From Akkermansia sp. (GTDB lineage Bacteria > Verrucomicrobiota > Verrucomicrobiia > Verrucomicrobiales > Akkermansiaceae), in the NCBI GenBank assembly GCA_017471985.1, contig JAFURE010000118.1, positions 1 to 64,000 of the forward strand: a DNA stretch of 64,000 bases, given 5' to 3'. A program made the position numbers and the translations under genes. Below the pieces are notes generated by a model, which saw only the letters and a program-made list of their open reading frames with translations, made no database searches and had not been told where the DNA came from. The first letter of the stretch is position 1; each line of letters begins with the position of its first letter. Below are positions 33,077 through 41,474 of the stretch, piece by piece.

Positions 33077-33975
33077 TAATCCTTTTGCAGCAGACAACAG
33101 AAGCCGCCTGCTCCGAACCCGTGCGCCGGCAAGAGCCTGTAACACGGGAAATCTGCCAATCCGGAACGAAAATCTGCAAGCAGAGGGACCTCCACCGCAT
33201 GCCATCCGGGAACACGTCGCAGAAGGTATGCCATGACCTTCTCGTTTTCATCCGGGTCATAAGTACATGTGGAGTACAGCAGGTGGCCACCGGGATTCAC
33301 ACACTGTACAGCTGCGAGCAGAATACCCTTCTGGCGCTTGGCATTACCATTCACCATCTGCTGCCCCAGGCAGCCGGGATTTTTTATCCCTTTACAGAGC
33401 AATGATTGACCGCTGCATGGGGCATCCGCCAGCAACAAATCAAAGGTTCTGCCATCGCTTGCCCATTGGTCGGGGCGCAAGCCTGTCACTTCAACATTCG
33501 GCAGGGAACATTGCTGGATGTTCTGGCGCAGAATGCCACGGCGGGAGGAATTTACCTCATTGGCTATGTGATTCTGCGGAAGATAGCGCGCTGCCATCAG
33601 CATAGTCTTTCCTCCGGGGGCTGCACATAAATCGAGACTGCAAGACGGAGCCGGCACGACAGATAATGGTGCAGATTCCCAGCAGGAAGATAAATCGAGC
33701 GAGTAATACATACCCTCTCTATAATCCGGATAAACCGTTGGTCGTTCCCCTTCAGCCGGCACATATACCCGTGGCGGCAGCCACCCCCAACCGGAGGTAT
33801 CGACACAGGCAAATGGCAGCCTGTAATCCAAGGGAGCCAGAGGTGAGAGCACAACAGCCGAGCGAGAGGATTTCCCCTCGCGCATGGCTGTCAGGAACTG
33901 CAGCGCTTCCTCACCGCTCAGCCCCAGACGCCTGCACAGACGCAACTCTGCTTTGGCCGGCTCAATCTCAGACAT
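33073..33975 (-). CDS. RNA m5C methyltransferase, RsmB/RsmF (NOL1/NOP2/sun) family
   Basis: A 300-aa SAM-dependent RNA cytosine-5 methyltransferase. It has SAM loop DLCAAPGGKTMLMA, ANEVNSSRRGILRQN, and the two cysteine motifs: ADAPCSGQSLL (motif IV, resolving) and YSTCTYDPDENE (motif VI, nucleophile). It lacks the N-terminal NusB-like domain of RsmB, so it resembles RsmF or a stand-alone family member. The target base cannot be told. Its start overlaps the stop of the ROK gene by one base (TAATG). Confidence 0.88.
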   Translation of the reverse strand: MSEIEPAKAELRLCRRLGLSGEEALQFLTAMREGKSSRSAVVLSPLAPLDYRLPFACVDTSGWGWLPPRVYVPAEGERPTVYPDYREGMYYSLDLSSCWESAPLSVVPAPSCSLDLCAAPGGKTMLMAARYLPQNHIANEVNSSRRGILRQNIQQCSLPNVEVTGLRPDQWASDGRTFDLLLADAPCSGQSLLCKGIKNPGCLGQQMVNGNAKRQKGILLAAVQCVNPGGHLLYSTCTYDPDENEKVMAYLLRRVPGWHAVEVPLLADFRSGLADFPCYRLLPAHGFGAGGFCCLLQKDY

Positions 33976-34925
33976 TACGAATCCTCGTTATTAGCCACAC
34001 TGAGAGCCAGTCGAGCAGCTCCGATTATACCGGCATCATTGCTGAACATGGCAGGCAGAATCTTTATCTTTTCATAATGCGGGGGATAAAGCTGCGCTTT
34101 AAGATAGCGGCGAGTCGGTCCGAACAATAAATCACCGGCCTTGGCAACACCTCCGCCTATAATAAAAGCCTCGGGGTTCAGGATGTAATGGCAATTCATC
34201 AGACAGGCAGCAAGCTTGCGACCGATGTCATCCCACAGGGCAAGCGCAATCGGGCAACCGGCCTTCGCTGCGTTCTCTATATCGATAGGCCCGCAGTTAT
34301 CAAGCGAGCGAGGTTGACCAGCGGCAGCGTAGGCAGCCTGAGCCTCGGCGGTAATTTCACGGTGGCCGATATAGTCTTCAATAGCTCCCTGATTACCGTA
34401 GTAACCAATGCGGCCCTTATAGTCAATCGTCATCTGCCCCAACTCCCCGGCCGCACTCAGGTGCCCGCGCACAAAATGCCCACCGGCAATCACACCGGAA
34501 CCGATGCCGGTGCCAAGCGTCAGACACACCAAATCGTTCATGCCGCGACCGGCGCCGAGTTTCCATTCGGCATAGGCCATACAGTTGGCATCATTATCCA
34601 CAGCAGCAGGCAGACCGGTAGCATTGCTCAGGATATCGCGGATGTGGATATCATACCAACCGGGAACATTGGTAAGGGAATCGACCACACCGGCCTTGTG
34701 GTCAACAAAACCGGGCAGCCCCATGCCCACGGCCTTTACGGTCGGGTAGAGCTCCATGATGCTGCGCAGGCGATTTCCTATTTCATCCACTATACAATCC
34801 GGGGAAGGATAATCCCCCGTCTGCATCGGCTGACCTTTGTAAATAATCTCTGTTCCCTGTACAACGGCAAACTTGATAGTCGTGCCGCCCATATCCACAC
34901 CAATAGAAAGTTCCTCTGCTGCCAT
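33975..34925 (-). CDS. ROK-family sugar kinase, second copy, zinc motif absent
   Basis: A 316-aa paralogue of the kinase at 2630-3577. It shares VDMGGTTIKFAVVQG, GMGLPGFVDHKAGVV, the long identical block DNDANCMAYAEWKLGAG, and GGGVAKAGDLLF. The zinc region reads GELGQMTIDYKGRIGYYGNQGAIEDYIG, so the His and three Cys of normal ROK kinases are absent here too. The ATG at 34925 is supported by a TAGAAT box eight bases upstream. It is followed by the RNA methyltransferase gene. Glucokinase activity is the simplest guess. Confidence 0.9.
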   Translation of the reverse strand: MAAEELSIGVDMGGTTIKFAVVQGTEIIYKGQPMQTGDYPSPDCIVDEIGNRLRSIMELYPTVKAVGMGLPGFVDHKAGVVDSLTNVPGWYDIHIRDILSNATGLPAAVDNDANCMAYAEWKLGAGRGMNDLVCLTLGTGIGSGVIAGGHFVRGHLSAAGELGQMTIDYKGRIGYYGNQGAIEDYIGHREITAEAQAAYAAAGQPRSLDNCGPIDIENAAKAGCPIALALWDDIGRKLAACLMNCHYILNPEAFIIGGGVAKAGDLLFGPTRRYLKAQLYPPHYEKIKILPAMFSNDAGIIGAARLALSVANNEDS

Positions 34926-34933
34926 ATGCGTGC

Positions 34934-34962
34934 ATTCTATCACACTCAGCAAGCCGATGAAA
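34934..34962 (-). promoter_or_regulatory. Promoter of the second ROK kinase gene (leaderless)
   Basis: On the minus strand TTTCAT (34957-34962, weak), 17-bp spacer, TAGAAT (34934-34939), eight bases to the ATG at 34925. Confidence 0.5.
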
Positions 34963-34988
34963 GCACTAAATACCCGAAAGTAGTAATT

Positions 34989-36878
34989 TTATTGCGACTG
35001 GAACTTGCGAGCCAGCTCGTTGAGCGATATCGGCACCATCGTCGGCTTACCGGCCGGGGTACAGTACGGAATTTCGCAGTTCAGCAGGTCATTGAGCAAA
35101 GGTATGGGAGCCTGCATCCATGGGCGCAAATCCTCGCGTGCCGCATAATGCCGAGCCAGCTGAATGGCGTATGGCTCGAAGGGGTTGCGCGAGCGCTTAA
35201 GCCTCAATTCGCCACTCGAGAAAGTACGTATCAGCTCATGCAGGAATTCGTCCACCTTCGGTAAACTGAGCATCATAGGCACAGCGTCCACTCGCAATGT
35301 TCGCTGACCGAAGTGAGAGATACGGAACCCGGCTTTCTCCAGCTGCCGACTCACTTCCAGCGCAACACCGACATCGCGGGCGTCCAAATCAAGCATAACG
35401 GACTGCAGCAATCGTTGTGAGTGCAGCGGGCGGTCGTGACTGGCCAGTAAACGCTCAAAAAGAATACGCTCCCGAGCAGCTCTGGGCGACAGCAGTACAA
35501 GACCCTCCGTATTTTCAAATAATAGATAACGACCGGCACATGTGCCAACATAGCGGAACTTATTGGCCCGGGAATTATCCTGAGGTTGTTCCTGGTTTAT
35601 TCTCGGCTCGGAGATGTGCTCAGCAGGAGGCGCTAACACCACCGGAGCCGGGTCGGGTTGCTCTTGCTTGGCAACAGGTTTCGATTTCTCCTCTTCCTTT
35701 CTCTCAGGTAATTCCAACTCACGCTGTACCGGTTCAAGCACCGGGCGAAGTACCAGCGGTTGTACAGGTCGCGGCTGCTGAGGTTTAGGCTGCGCTGGGG
35801 AGGAGGCCGGTTTCGGAACCGAGGCCGGCGGCGACACCGTGCTGCCAAGTTGTGGCTCTTGCTGTTCACCTCGAGCATGGGTAGACAGAGTAGCCGATAC
35901 GGCGTCTATAATAGTATTGGTAATGTCTGAGGGGCGCAGAAATCGCACCTCCTTTTTAGCCGGGTGAACGTTGACATCCACCAGCGCGGGCTCAACCTCC
36001 AGGTAGAGAAAAAGCGCAGGGTGCAAACCTGTCGGGAACCCACCGTAACCATCGCGTATGGCACGCGCCACAATCTTATCTTCTATCGGGCGCGTATTCA
36101 GGAACACAAATTGAAGGCGGCGGTTACGCTTAGCTTCGCTCAGCGGCATCAGGAATCCGCTCACATGGACTCCCGGGCCGAGTTGGGGCTTAATTCTGAG
36201 CAACCCGGCAGCAAGCTCGCGACCGGCATAGTCGGCAATGCGCTGTCGCAAATCTGCGGTTCCCGGCCAGTCAAACACCAGCTGACCATCTCGCACGTAT
36301 ACAAAACGCAGTGCAGGATATGCCAGCGCATGCAGTTTAATTTCATGCTCAATGTGACCGGCCTCAGTCTCATTGCTTTTCAGGAACTTCCGTCTGACAG
36401 GCGTATTGTAGAACAGATTACGAACCGAAATATCGGTACCGGGAGCGCAGCCGACACTGGCAGGCTCCTGATTAATACCCCCGCAGCAGCAGATGAGCGT
36501 GCCCTCAACGTCCTCCTCACGTCGTGTTGTAATACTCAGTTCCGCAATGGAGGCGATACTCGGAATTGCCTCCCCACGGAACCCGAGTTTATCAATACAG
36601 GAAAGGTCATCGAAGTTGACTAACTTACTGGTAGCGTGTCGTTCCAGGCACATGAGGGCATCTGTGCGGCTCATGCCGCAGCCATTGTCAATCACTCTGA
36701 TGAGAGAACTGCCGCCGCGTATGATTTCCACGCGAATCATCGTTGCGCCGGCATCGATACTGTTCTCTATCAGTTCCTTCACAACAGAAGCAGGGCGCTC
36801 CACCACCTCACCGGCAGCCACCTGACTGGCCAGCACATCGCTCATGCGGTGAATCAGCTGTTCTTGTTTGTCCTCCAT
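34989..36878 (-). CDS. mutL: DNA mismatch repair protein MutL, endonuclease motifs lost
   Basis: A 629-aa mismatch repair protein. The N-terminal GHKL ATPase is intact: ELIENSIDAGAT, DNGCGM, ATSK and GFRGEAIPSI. A proline-rich linker spans about residues 345-440. In the C-terminal domain the nuclease motif normally written DQHAx2Ex4E reads SPRAARERILFE (from residue 464), and the CPHGRP-type metal motif reads CTPAGKP (about 606). The usual metal-binding Asp, His and Cys/His are therefore missing, which suggests no intrinsic nicking activity. It has its own promoter and is divergent from def. Confidence 0.95.
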   Translation of the reverse strand: MEDKQEQLIHRMSDVLASQVAAGEVVERPASVVKELIENSIDAGATMIRVEIIRGGSSLIRVIDNGCGMSRTDALMCLERHATSKLVNFDDLSCIDKLGFRGEAIPSIASIAELSITTRREEDVEGTLICCCGGINQEPASVGCAPGTDISVRNLFYNTPVRRKFLKSNETEAGHIEHEIKLHALAYPALRFVYVRDGQLVFDWPGTADLRQRIADYAGRELAAGLLRIKPQLGPGVHVSGFLMPLSEAKRNRRLQFVFLNTRPIEDKIVARAIRDGYGGFPTGLHPALFLYLEVEPALVDVNVHPAKKEVRFLRPSDITNTIIDAVSATLSTHARGEQQEPQLGSTVSPPASVPKPASSPAQPKPQQPRPVQPLVLRPVLEPVQRELELPERKEEEKSKPVAKQEQPDPAPVVLAPPAEHISEPRINQEQPQDNSRANKFRYVGTCAGRYLLFENTEGLVLLSPRAARERILFERLLASHDRPLHSQRLLQSVMLDLDARDVGVALEVSRQLEKAGFRISHFGQRTLRVDAVPMMLSLPKVDEFLHELIRTFSSGELRLKRSRNPFEPYAIQLARHYAAREDLRPWMQAPIPLLNDLLNCEIPYCTPAGKPTMVPISLNELARKFQSQ

Positions 36879-36890
36879 GTTTGTCGCGCT

Positions 36891-36919
36891 ATGTTAGCAC
36901 GCCGGAGAACGAAGGTCAA
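36891..36919 (-). promoter_or_regulatory. Promoter of mutL
   Basis: On the minus strand TTGACC (36914-36919), 17-bp spacer, TAACAT (36891-36896), 12 bases to the ATG at 36878. Confidence 0.6.
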
Positions 36920-36960
36920 CTATTTCACCTTGTTAAGTGTGACTGCATGCCGAAAATGAC

Positions 36961-36989
36961 TTGACTTACATCGGTCAAATGGGCAGAAT
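36961..36989 (+). promoter_or_regulatory. Promoter of def
   Basis: TTGACT (36961-36966), 17-bp spacer, CAGAAT (36984-36989), 26 bases to the ATG at 37016. It is separated from the divergent mutL promoter by 41 bases. Confidence 0.6.
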
Positions 36990-37015
36990 AGCGAACACGA
37001 AGAATTTGTAACACC

Positions 37016-37573
37016 ATGCTGCTTTCCATTACAAAATACGGCAACCCGGTACTGCGCGCAGTCAGCGCGCCGGTCGAACACGTCGATGATGCCATTAAAG
37101 CTCTGGCCTCCAACATGATTGAAACCATGTATGCCGCCAACGGAATTGGCTTGGCAGCCCCTCAGGTCGGCGAAAATCTGCGACTGGTTGTTATCGATAT
37201 CCCTGAGGATGAGGAAGAAGGAGCCGAGCCGGAAATGGCAACCATTAATGGCGAGCTGCGCCCCATCCGCGACATCATGCCGCTGGTCTTCATCAATCCT
37301 GTTATTGAACCCTACGGCAAGGAGTACCTCTTCACCGAAGGGTGCCTGAGTGTGCACAATATCCGCGCCAATGTATCCCGCCCGGAGTTTGTAAAAGCCA
37401 CCCTGCCCCAGCTCGATGGTTCTGTGCTCGAGATTGACTGCGGTGGCCTGCTGGCTCGCTGTCTGCAGCACGAGTGCGATCACCTTAACGGCTTCCTTTT
37501 CACTGACCGCGTATCCTCGGCCGCAAAAATCACTTTGGCTAAAAAGCTTAAGAAACTCGCGCAACAAGGCTGA
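37016..37573 (+). CDS. def: Peptide deformylase
   Basis: Removes the formyl group from new proteins. The 185-aa chain has the three family motifs: GIGLAAPQ, EGCLSV (metal-binding Cys) and QHECDHLNG (two metal-binding His and catalytic Glu). An acidic insert (PEDEEEGAEPE) follows the VVIDI strand. The 3' end overlaps the end of the convergent prenyl synthase gene by 26 bases, and its terminator lies inside that gene. Confidence 0.96.
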   Translation: MLLSITKYGNPVLRAVSAPVEHVDDAIKALASNMIETMYAANGIGLAAPQVGENLRLVVIDIPEDEEEGAEPEMATINGELRPIRDIMPLVFINPVIEPYGKEYLFTEGCLSVHNIRANVSRPEFVKATLPQLDGSVLEIDCGGLLARCLQHECDHLNGFLFTDRVSSAAKITLAKKLKKLAQQG

Positions 37574-38456
37574 GCCAGACAGCTTTCAGCATGCAAGCGT
37601 AAACAGCCCTGCGAGGGATTTTTACCCGCCCGTCTTCCGGCCTTGCTCTGCGGAGCAAGGCTATTGTTTTCTTCCCAATGAGAGCCGGCAGCATACTGGC
37701 AAATCGCAGCCGGAATCCACGTAAACGGAGGCAGTAATCAATGCCATCATTCATGTAGTAATCGGCCCGGTTAAGCCACTTTACTGGCTCAGAGCAAAGG
37801 TAGGAGCGCCCACGCTGTAAATCCTCCTCGCGGTCTCTCAATATATTGATAAGCTGCAATCCCCGACCATAACGAATACCGGCTTGGGTCATAAGCTCCT
37901 GTTGTTGAGGGTCACAGAATTTCTCCCCCATGGCTGCATAGCCCAGTTCAGTCCAGAACTCGCCTACGCAACCGGCTACTCTGTAGGTATACAGTTCGGT
38001 ATCAGCATCTGATCGAACGGTAGGAGTGTGTTGAAAATACGAAATATCCCACAACTGACCTTCTACGATAGTAGCAAGAACCTTGCGAATACAGGCCTGT
38101 TGAGCAAGGGGGAATGACTTCAGGGCAGCCAAACAATCCCCGAATCGCTTTAACAGTGTGCGCTCTGCCGGTGATGACTGAGCCGCAGCCATCTCCTCAG
38201 ACAGCCGAGAAAGAAGTTCTTGCTTTTCGTCATCACCGGCAGTACCGGCAACGGCCCTTCCCATGGCCTGGAGGACAGACGCCCGGACATTGAGTGCAGC
38301 ATCGGAGGTATCTGCCACGCTATCAGTAGCACGAGCCAGCATATACCCCAGAGCCACACCGGGACGCATCTGCGACGGCAACCAATAGATAGTGAGATAA
38401 AAGGAACGGGATACCGATTTCAGAAGTTCGCCTGTCAGATCTTTACCCTGGCTCAT
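37548..38456 (-). CDS. Squalene/phytoene synthase family protein
   Basis: A 302-aa trans-isoprenyl diphosphate synthase (head-to-head). Both aspartate-rich motifs are present: ATDSVADT (first, about residues 43-50) and INILRDREEDLQRGRSYL (second), plus YTYRVAGCVGEFWTELGY. It joins two C15 or C20 diphosphates to form squalene or phytoene, probably at the membrane. No other isoprenoid or hopanoid gene is in the window, so the product is open. The ATG at 38456 follows a promoter by six bases. Confidence 0.9.
   Translation of the reverse strand: MSQGKDLTGELLKSVSRSFYLTIYWLPSQMRPGVALGYMLARATDSVADTSDAALNVRASVLQAMGRAVAGTAGDDEKQELLSRLSEEMAAAQSSPAERTLLKRFGDCLAALKSFPLAQQACIRKVLATIVEGQLWDISYFQHTPTVRSDADTELYTYRVAGCVGEFWTELGYAAMGEKFCDPQQQELMTQAGIRYGRGLQLINILRDREEDLQRGRSYLCSEPVKWLNRADYYMNDGIDYCLRLRGFRLRFASMLPALIGKKTIALLRRARPEDGRVKIPRRAVYACMLKAVWLSLVARVS
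37640..37670 (+). terminator. Intrinsic terminator of def, inside the convergent gene
   Basis: Perfect stem GCCTTGCTC (37640-37648) / GAGCAAGGC (37653-37661), loop TGCG, then TATTGTTTTC. It sits 67 bases past the def stop codon and within the 3' coding region of the squalene/phytoene synthase, where it encodes part of IALLRRARPE. Confidence 0.75.
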
Positions 38457-38462
38457 GCCGTC

Positions 38463-38491
38463 ATTATGCTATACTTTATACCTCATGGCAA
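38463..38491 (-). promoter_or_regulatory. Promoter of the squalene/phytoene synthase gene (leaderless)
   Basis: On the minus strand TTGCCA (38486-38491), 17-bp spacer, CATAAT (38463-38468), six bases to the ATG at 38456. Confidence 0.6.
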
Positions 38492-38543
38492 GGTAAATAT
38501 GGTTAAAAAAGCCGTACAACCTGCATGAGGAGCTGCTTTTCAC

Positions 38544-38572
38544 TTGCAAAAGCGCACAAAATAAGCTATATA
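38544..38572 (+). promoter_or_regulatory. Promoter of the 38598 secreted protein gene
   Basis: TTGCAA (38544-38549), 17-bp spacer, TATATA (38567-38572), 25 bases to the ATG. The region is AT-rich, so the exact -10 register is uncertain. Confidence 0.45.
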
Positions 38573-38597
38573 GTACTAAAAGTCGCTATCGAATAAC

Positions 38598-39353
38598 ATG
38601 CTGAAATCTGTACTTGCCACCATTTTTCTCTGCTGCGCAGGCCTGCTGCAAGCCGCACAGGATAGAGTGACTGTACAGTTACGCAGTTGTCGCACAGAAT
38701 ATCGAACTCATAACAACTCTACAGCACCCGGTCTGGTCTGCACACTGGAACTTATTCCGCCAAGCGGTACGTTCATGTGCGAAAGCGCCAGCCTGACCGG
38801 CACTATTCGTGTGAAAGATACAGCCGGAACAACTCGCATAGCGGATAAGCGCAGCGTAGAAATCTGCAACGACAATCGCGCCTATACGACATTTTCTATT
38901 TCTCAGCGGCCGACCGGCAGCAATATTGAAATTCAGGGAGAGCTTCTTGTAACAGTCGCTCAGTCCCGCACATCCCATCCCGTAGCGGCTGTAAGTCTGG
39001 TAGAAAAATCCAGGCTCAGTATCGGCAAGGATGAAAACATACTCCTGACTCCCTCACCGGCTAACAACTCCTCCCGCAACCGCGAAGGCACAAAGATTCG
39101 CCGTGGGGAGCTCGAACTGACAAGCCCTCAGGGTATTACGATTCGCAGGGTCGAACGGGTGTGGAGAGGCATGAATAATGAGGAGTTTTCCCAGCCGGTT
39201 GAACTCAATCAGACAGGGAAATCCACATACGAAATTGAGCTCTGGGATGCCAATCCGAGTGAGTATCTACGTATTGTTACAGTCAGAAAACCCCGCCGTG
39301 AAAAGGTGAACTTCCGGCTCAACGTCTCGCTGGGCGAGGTCAAATCAAAGTAA
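38598..39353 (+). CDS. Secreted beta-rich protein, unknown, first of a pair
   Basis: A 251-aa protein with a signal peptide (MLKSVLATIFLCCAGLLQAA). The mature part is rich in beta strands and carries four cysteines in the first half. It ends in a segment (VERVWRGMNNEEFSQPVELNQTGKSTYEIELWDA) that reads like an immunoglobulin-like module. No family is recognised. The neighbour ten bases downstream has the same size, export signal and layout, so the two may be diverged duplicates. Confidence 0.72.
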   Translation: MLKSVLATIFLCCAGLLQAAQDRVTVQLRSCRTEYRTHNNSTAPGLVCTLELIPPSGTFMCESASLTGTIRVKDTAGTTRIADKRSVEICNDNRAYTTFSISQRPTGSNIEIQGELLVTVAQSRTSHPVAAVSLVEKSRLSIGKDENILLTPSPANNSSRNREGTKIRRGELELTSPQGITIRRVERVWRGMNNEEFSQPVELNQTGKSTYEIELWDANPSEYLRIVTVRKPRREKVNFRLNVSLGEVKSK

Positions 39354-39362
39354 CTCCCGTTC

Positions 39363-40106
39363 ATGAAGCACATTTTGATAAGTTTAGCCGTTTTGGGCAT
39401 CCTTGCCGACCGAACTCAGGCAGACGAACCCACCGTCAAGGCTTCACCCCAAAGTGTTGAGTGCTTTTTCCCCGACCGGGATAACGATGAGGTGCTCTGC
39501 ACGGTGCGAGTGCACCTCACCCCTGCCCCCGGCCATATTATTCGCACACGCAGCGAGACCGCACGTCCAAAGAATGCACTGACAGCTACTGATGGCACGG
39601 GACAGAAACTCGAGGGTTTTTTCCGCGAATGGGAACTCTGTTACGACTCTGACAGCAACTGTGTGATAGCTGTTTATGATTTCAAAATGAGACCTCAGGG
39701 CGGAGAACTTCGCGTTGATACAGTGTTGGATATTCCTGCAAGCGGCGAACTGGTGACTCATGTGCCGGTGACATTCACTCCGACGGCAGCAGTCACCCTG
39801 ACATCGGGTAATCAAGTCTTCCACATTACCCCGACAGAGTCAGGAGCGCAAGACCCCGACAACACGGTGCTGCATATCGAGTATGACAACACGCCGGATA
39901 TCGCAGATATCACCATCAGAAACGAGAAAAATGAGCAGCTGCCGACTGAAATCATAGATGGATACATCCACTCTGACAACGGGAAAGCCAACGCACTCTA
40001 TATCCTGACCGGCAAATACACAACCCTTCAATTCTGCCTGCGAACCTACAAACAATGCGACAAAATCGAGGTGCCCCTCAAGTTCAGGGCGACTATAGGT
40101 CGATAA
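39363..40106 (+). CDS. Secreted beta-rich protein, unknown, second of a pair
   Basis: A 247-aa protein with a short signal peptide (MKHILISLAVLGILADRTQA). Like its upstream partner it has an N-terminal half with VECFFP... LCTVRVHLTPAPGHIIRTRS and paired cysteines, a middle strand region with MRPQGGELRVDTVLDI (compare QRPTGSNIEIQGELLV in the partner), and a C-terminal beta module. The shared order supports duplication, though identity is low. Function is unknown. The cmk promoter begins 24 bases after its stop. Confidence 0.72.
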   Translation: MKHILISLAVLGILADRTQADEPTVKASPQSVECFFPDRDNDEVLCTVRVHLTPAPGHIIRTRSETARPKNALTATDGTGQKLEGFFREWELCYDSDSNCVIAVYDFKMRPQGGELRVDTVLDIPASGELVTHVPVTFTPTAAVTLTSGNQVFHITPTESGAQDPDNTVLHIEYDNTPDIADITIRNEKNEQLPTEIIDGYIHSDNGKANALYILTGKYTTLQFCLRTYKQCDKIEVPLKFRATIGR

Positions 40107-40129
40107 GCCGAAAATGCGGTAGAATTAGC

Positions 40130-40158
40130 TGGACATCCGTTTATTTGACTGTTATAAT
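40130..40158 (+). promoter_or_regulatory. Promoter of cmk (leaderless)
   Basis: TGGACA (40130-40135), 17-bp spacer, perfect TATAAT (40153-40158), eight bases to the ATG at 40167. Confidence 0.7.
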
Positions 40159-40166
40159 ACCGCTGT

Positions 40167-40802
40167 ATGAATCCTCCCGCCATTGCGATAGACGGCCCGG
40201 CAGCTTCCGGCAAATCCACAGTAGCAAAACTAATTGCCCGGGAGTTGGGCTACACCTTCATCAATACCGGTGCGATGTATCGTGCCGTGACGTGGTACGC
40301 TCTGCAGCAAGGTGTAACACCAACAGATACTGAAGCAGTAAAAGCTCTGCTCGGCGGCATTCCTCTGTCTTTCGGCAAAGACGGTGCTGCCTCCACAGTA
40401 ATGTGCGAAGGGCGTGTGCTGGGCGAGGAGCTGACGCAGACAGCCGTGAATGACAATGTATCTGCCGTAGCTGCAATTCCGGAGGTTCGAGCTCTTCTTG
40501 TCGAAAAGCAGCGCGAATACAACACAACAGAGCCCGTAGTAATGGAGGGGCGAGATATCGGCACGGTGGTATTCCCTAACACTCCTTTCAAATACTTTGT
40601 TACCGCGTCTGAGGAAGTTCGTGCCGCACGTCGTGCAGCTCAGGGGCTCACCGACTCCATTGCAGAGCGCGACCGCAAAGACTCCGCCAGAGCCTGTGCC
40701 CCCCTTACCATGGCTGATGACGCAACACTGGTTGACACCTCGGACCTTACAATTGAGCAGGTAGTGCAAAAGATTGTGGCTGACATTAAAAGCAGAATTT
40801 AA
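40167..40802 (+). CDS. cmk: Cytidylate kinase
   Basis: Phosphorylates CMP and dCMP. The 211-aa protein has P-loop DGPAASGKSTVAK, NTGAMYRAVTWYA, VVMEGRDIGTVVFP, RAARRAAQ and a C-terminal LVDTSDLTIEQVV, all standard for bacterial Cmk. It leads a run with plsC (20 bases on) and recF, a gene order also seen in part elsewhere (cmk-plsC). Confidence 0.97.
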   Translation: MNPPAIAIDGPAASGKSTVAKLIARELGYTFINTGAMYRAVTWYALQQGVTPTDTEAVKALLGGIPLSFGKDGAASTVMCEGRVLGEELTQTAVNDNVSAVAAIPEVRALLVEKQREYNTTEPVVMEGRDIGTVVFPNTPFKYFVTASEEVRAARRAAQGLTDSIAERDRKDSARACAPLTMADDATLVDTSDLTIEQVVQKIVADIKSRI

Positions 40803-40822
40803 AAGGAAAGGAGTTTCGAGCT

Positions 40823-41455
40823 ATGGAAATCAAAATGAACCCCATCTACTTCATCGTCATTACTATAGCCAAGGCTATGGCCAAGTCCCTTTTTGACGTG
40901 AAGGTTATCAATCGCGAAAAGCTCATTGAGCACGGTCCCTGCGTATATGTAGCCAATCACCAGAGTTTTCTGGATCCGCCCATGATTGGTCAACTCTTTG
41001 AGCGCGAGATTTATTTCCTGGCTCGAAAGACCCTGATGGACCACCCTGTTATGAACTTCGGCCTGCCTTACTGCAACGTTGTTCCGATTGATCAGGAGCG
41101 ACCTGACCCCGGCAGCATTCTGAAAGTGCTGCGACTGGTGCGTAAGGGAGAGAGTATCATCATCTTCCCCGAAGGCTCTCGTAGTGAAGACGGACAGATT
41201 CACGAAGCCATGCCCGGTATTGGGCTTATTCTCGGTCGCCTGGCAGGTGTGCCTGTACAGCCTATTCGCATTGAAGGTGCCTATGACTGCCTGCCTCCCC
41301 ACAGAAGCAAGATGGAACTTCACCCCATCACACTGAGTGTTGGCGATCCCATTCACTTTACCGAGGCTGAGCTCAAGGCAAAAGGCCGTGAAGGGCAGCT
41401 CGCTATCGGCCGAAAGATTATGGATGCCATTAAGGCCCTGCCCCTGCAGCCCTGA
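40823..41455 (+). CDS. plsC: 1-acyl-sn-glycerol-3-phosphate acyltransferase
   Basis: Adds the second acyl chain to lysophosphatidic acid in phospholipid synthesis, at the inner membrane. The 210-aa protein has the HX4D catalytic motif (VANHQSFLDPP), the acceptor-binding FPEGSRSEDG, and a PVQPIRIEGAYD strand. An AAGGAG Shine-Dalgarno sequence at 40807-40812 lies ten bases before the ATG, one of the few clear examples in the window. Confidence 0.95.
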   Translation: MEIKMNPIYFIVITIAKAMAKSLFDVKVINREKLIEHGPCVYVANHQSFLDPPMIGQLFEREIYFLARKTLMDHPVMNFGLPYCNVVPIDQERPDPGSILKVLRLVRKGESIIIFPEGSRSEDGQIHEAMPGIGLILGRLAGVPVQPIRIEGAYDCLPPHRSKMELHPITLSVGDPIHFTEAELKAKGREGQLAIGRKIMDAIKALPLQP

Positions 41456-41474
41456 CGCTTTTTCTTAAGAGCAC

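Noticed and set aside
34188-35264. 358-codon open frame antisense to the second ROK kinase and mutL
   Set aside because: It spans two well-supported genes and the gap between them, with no domain of its own.
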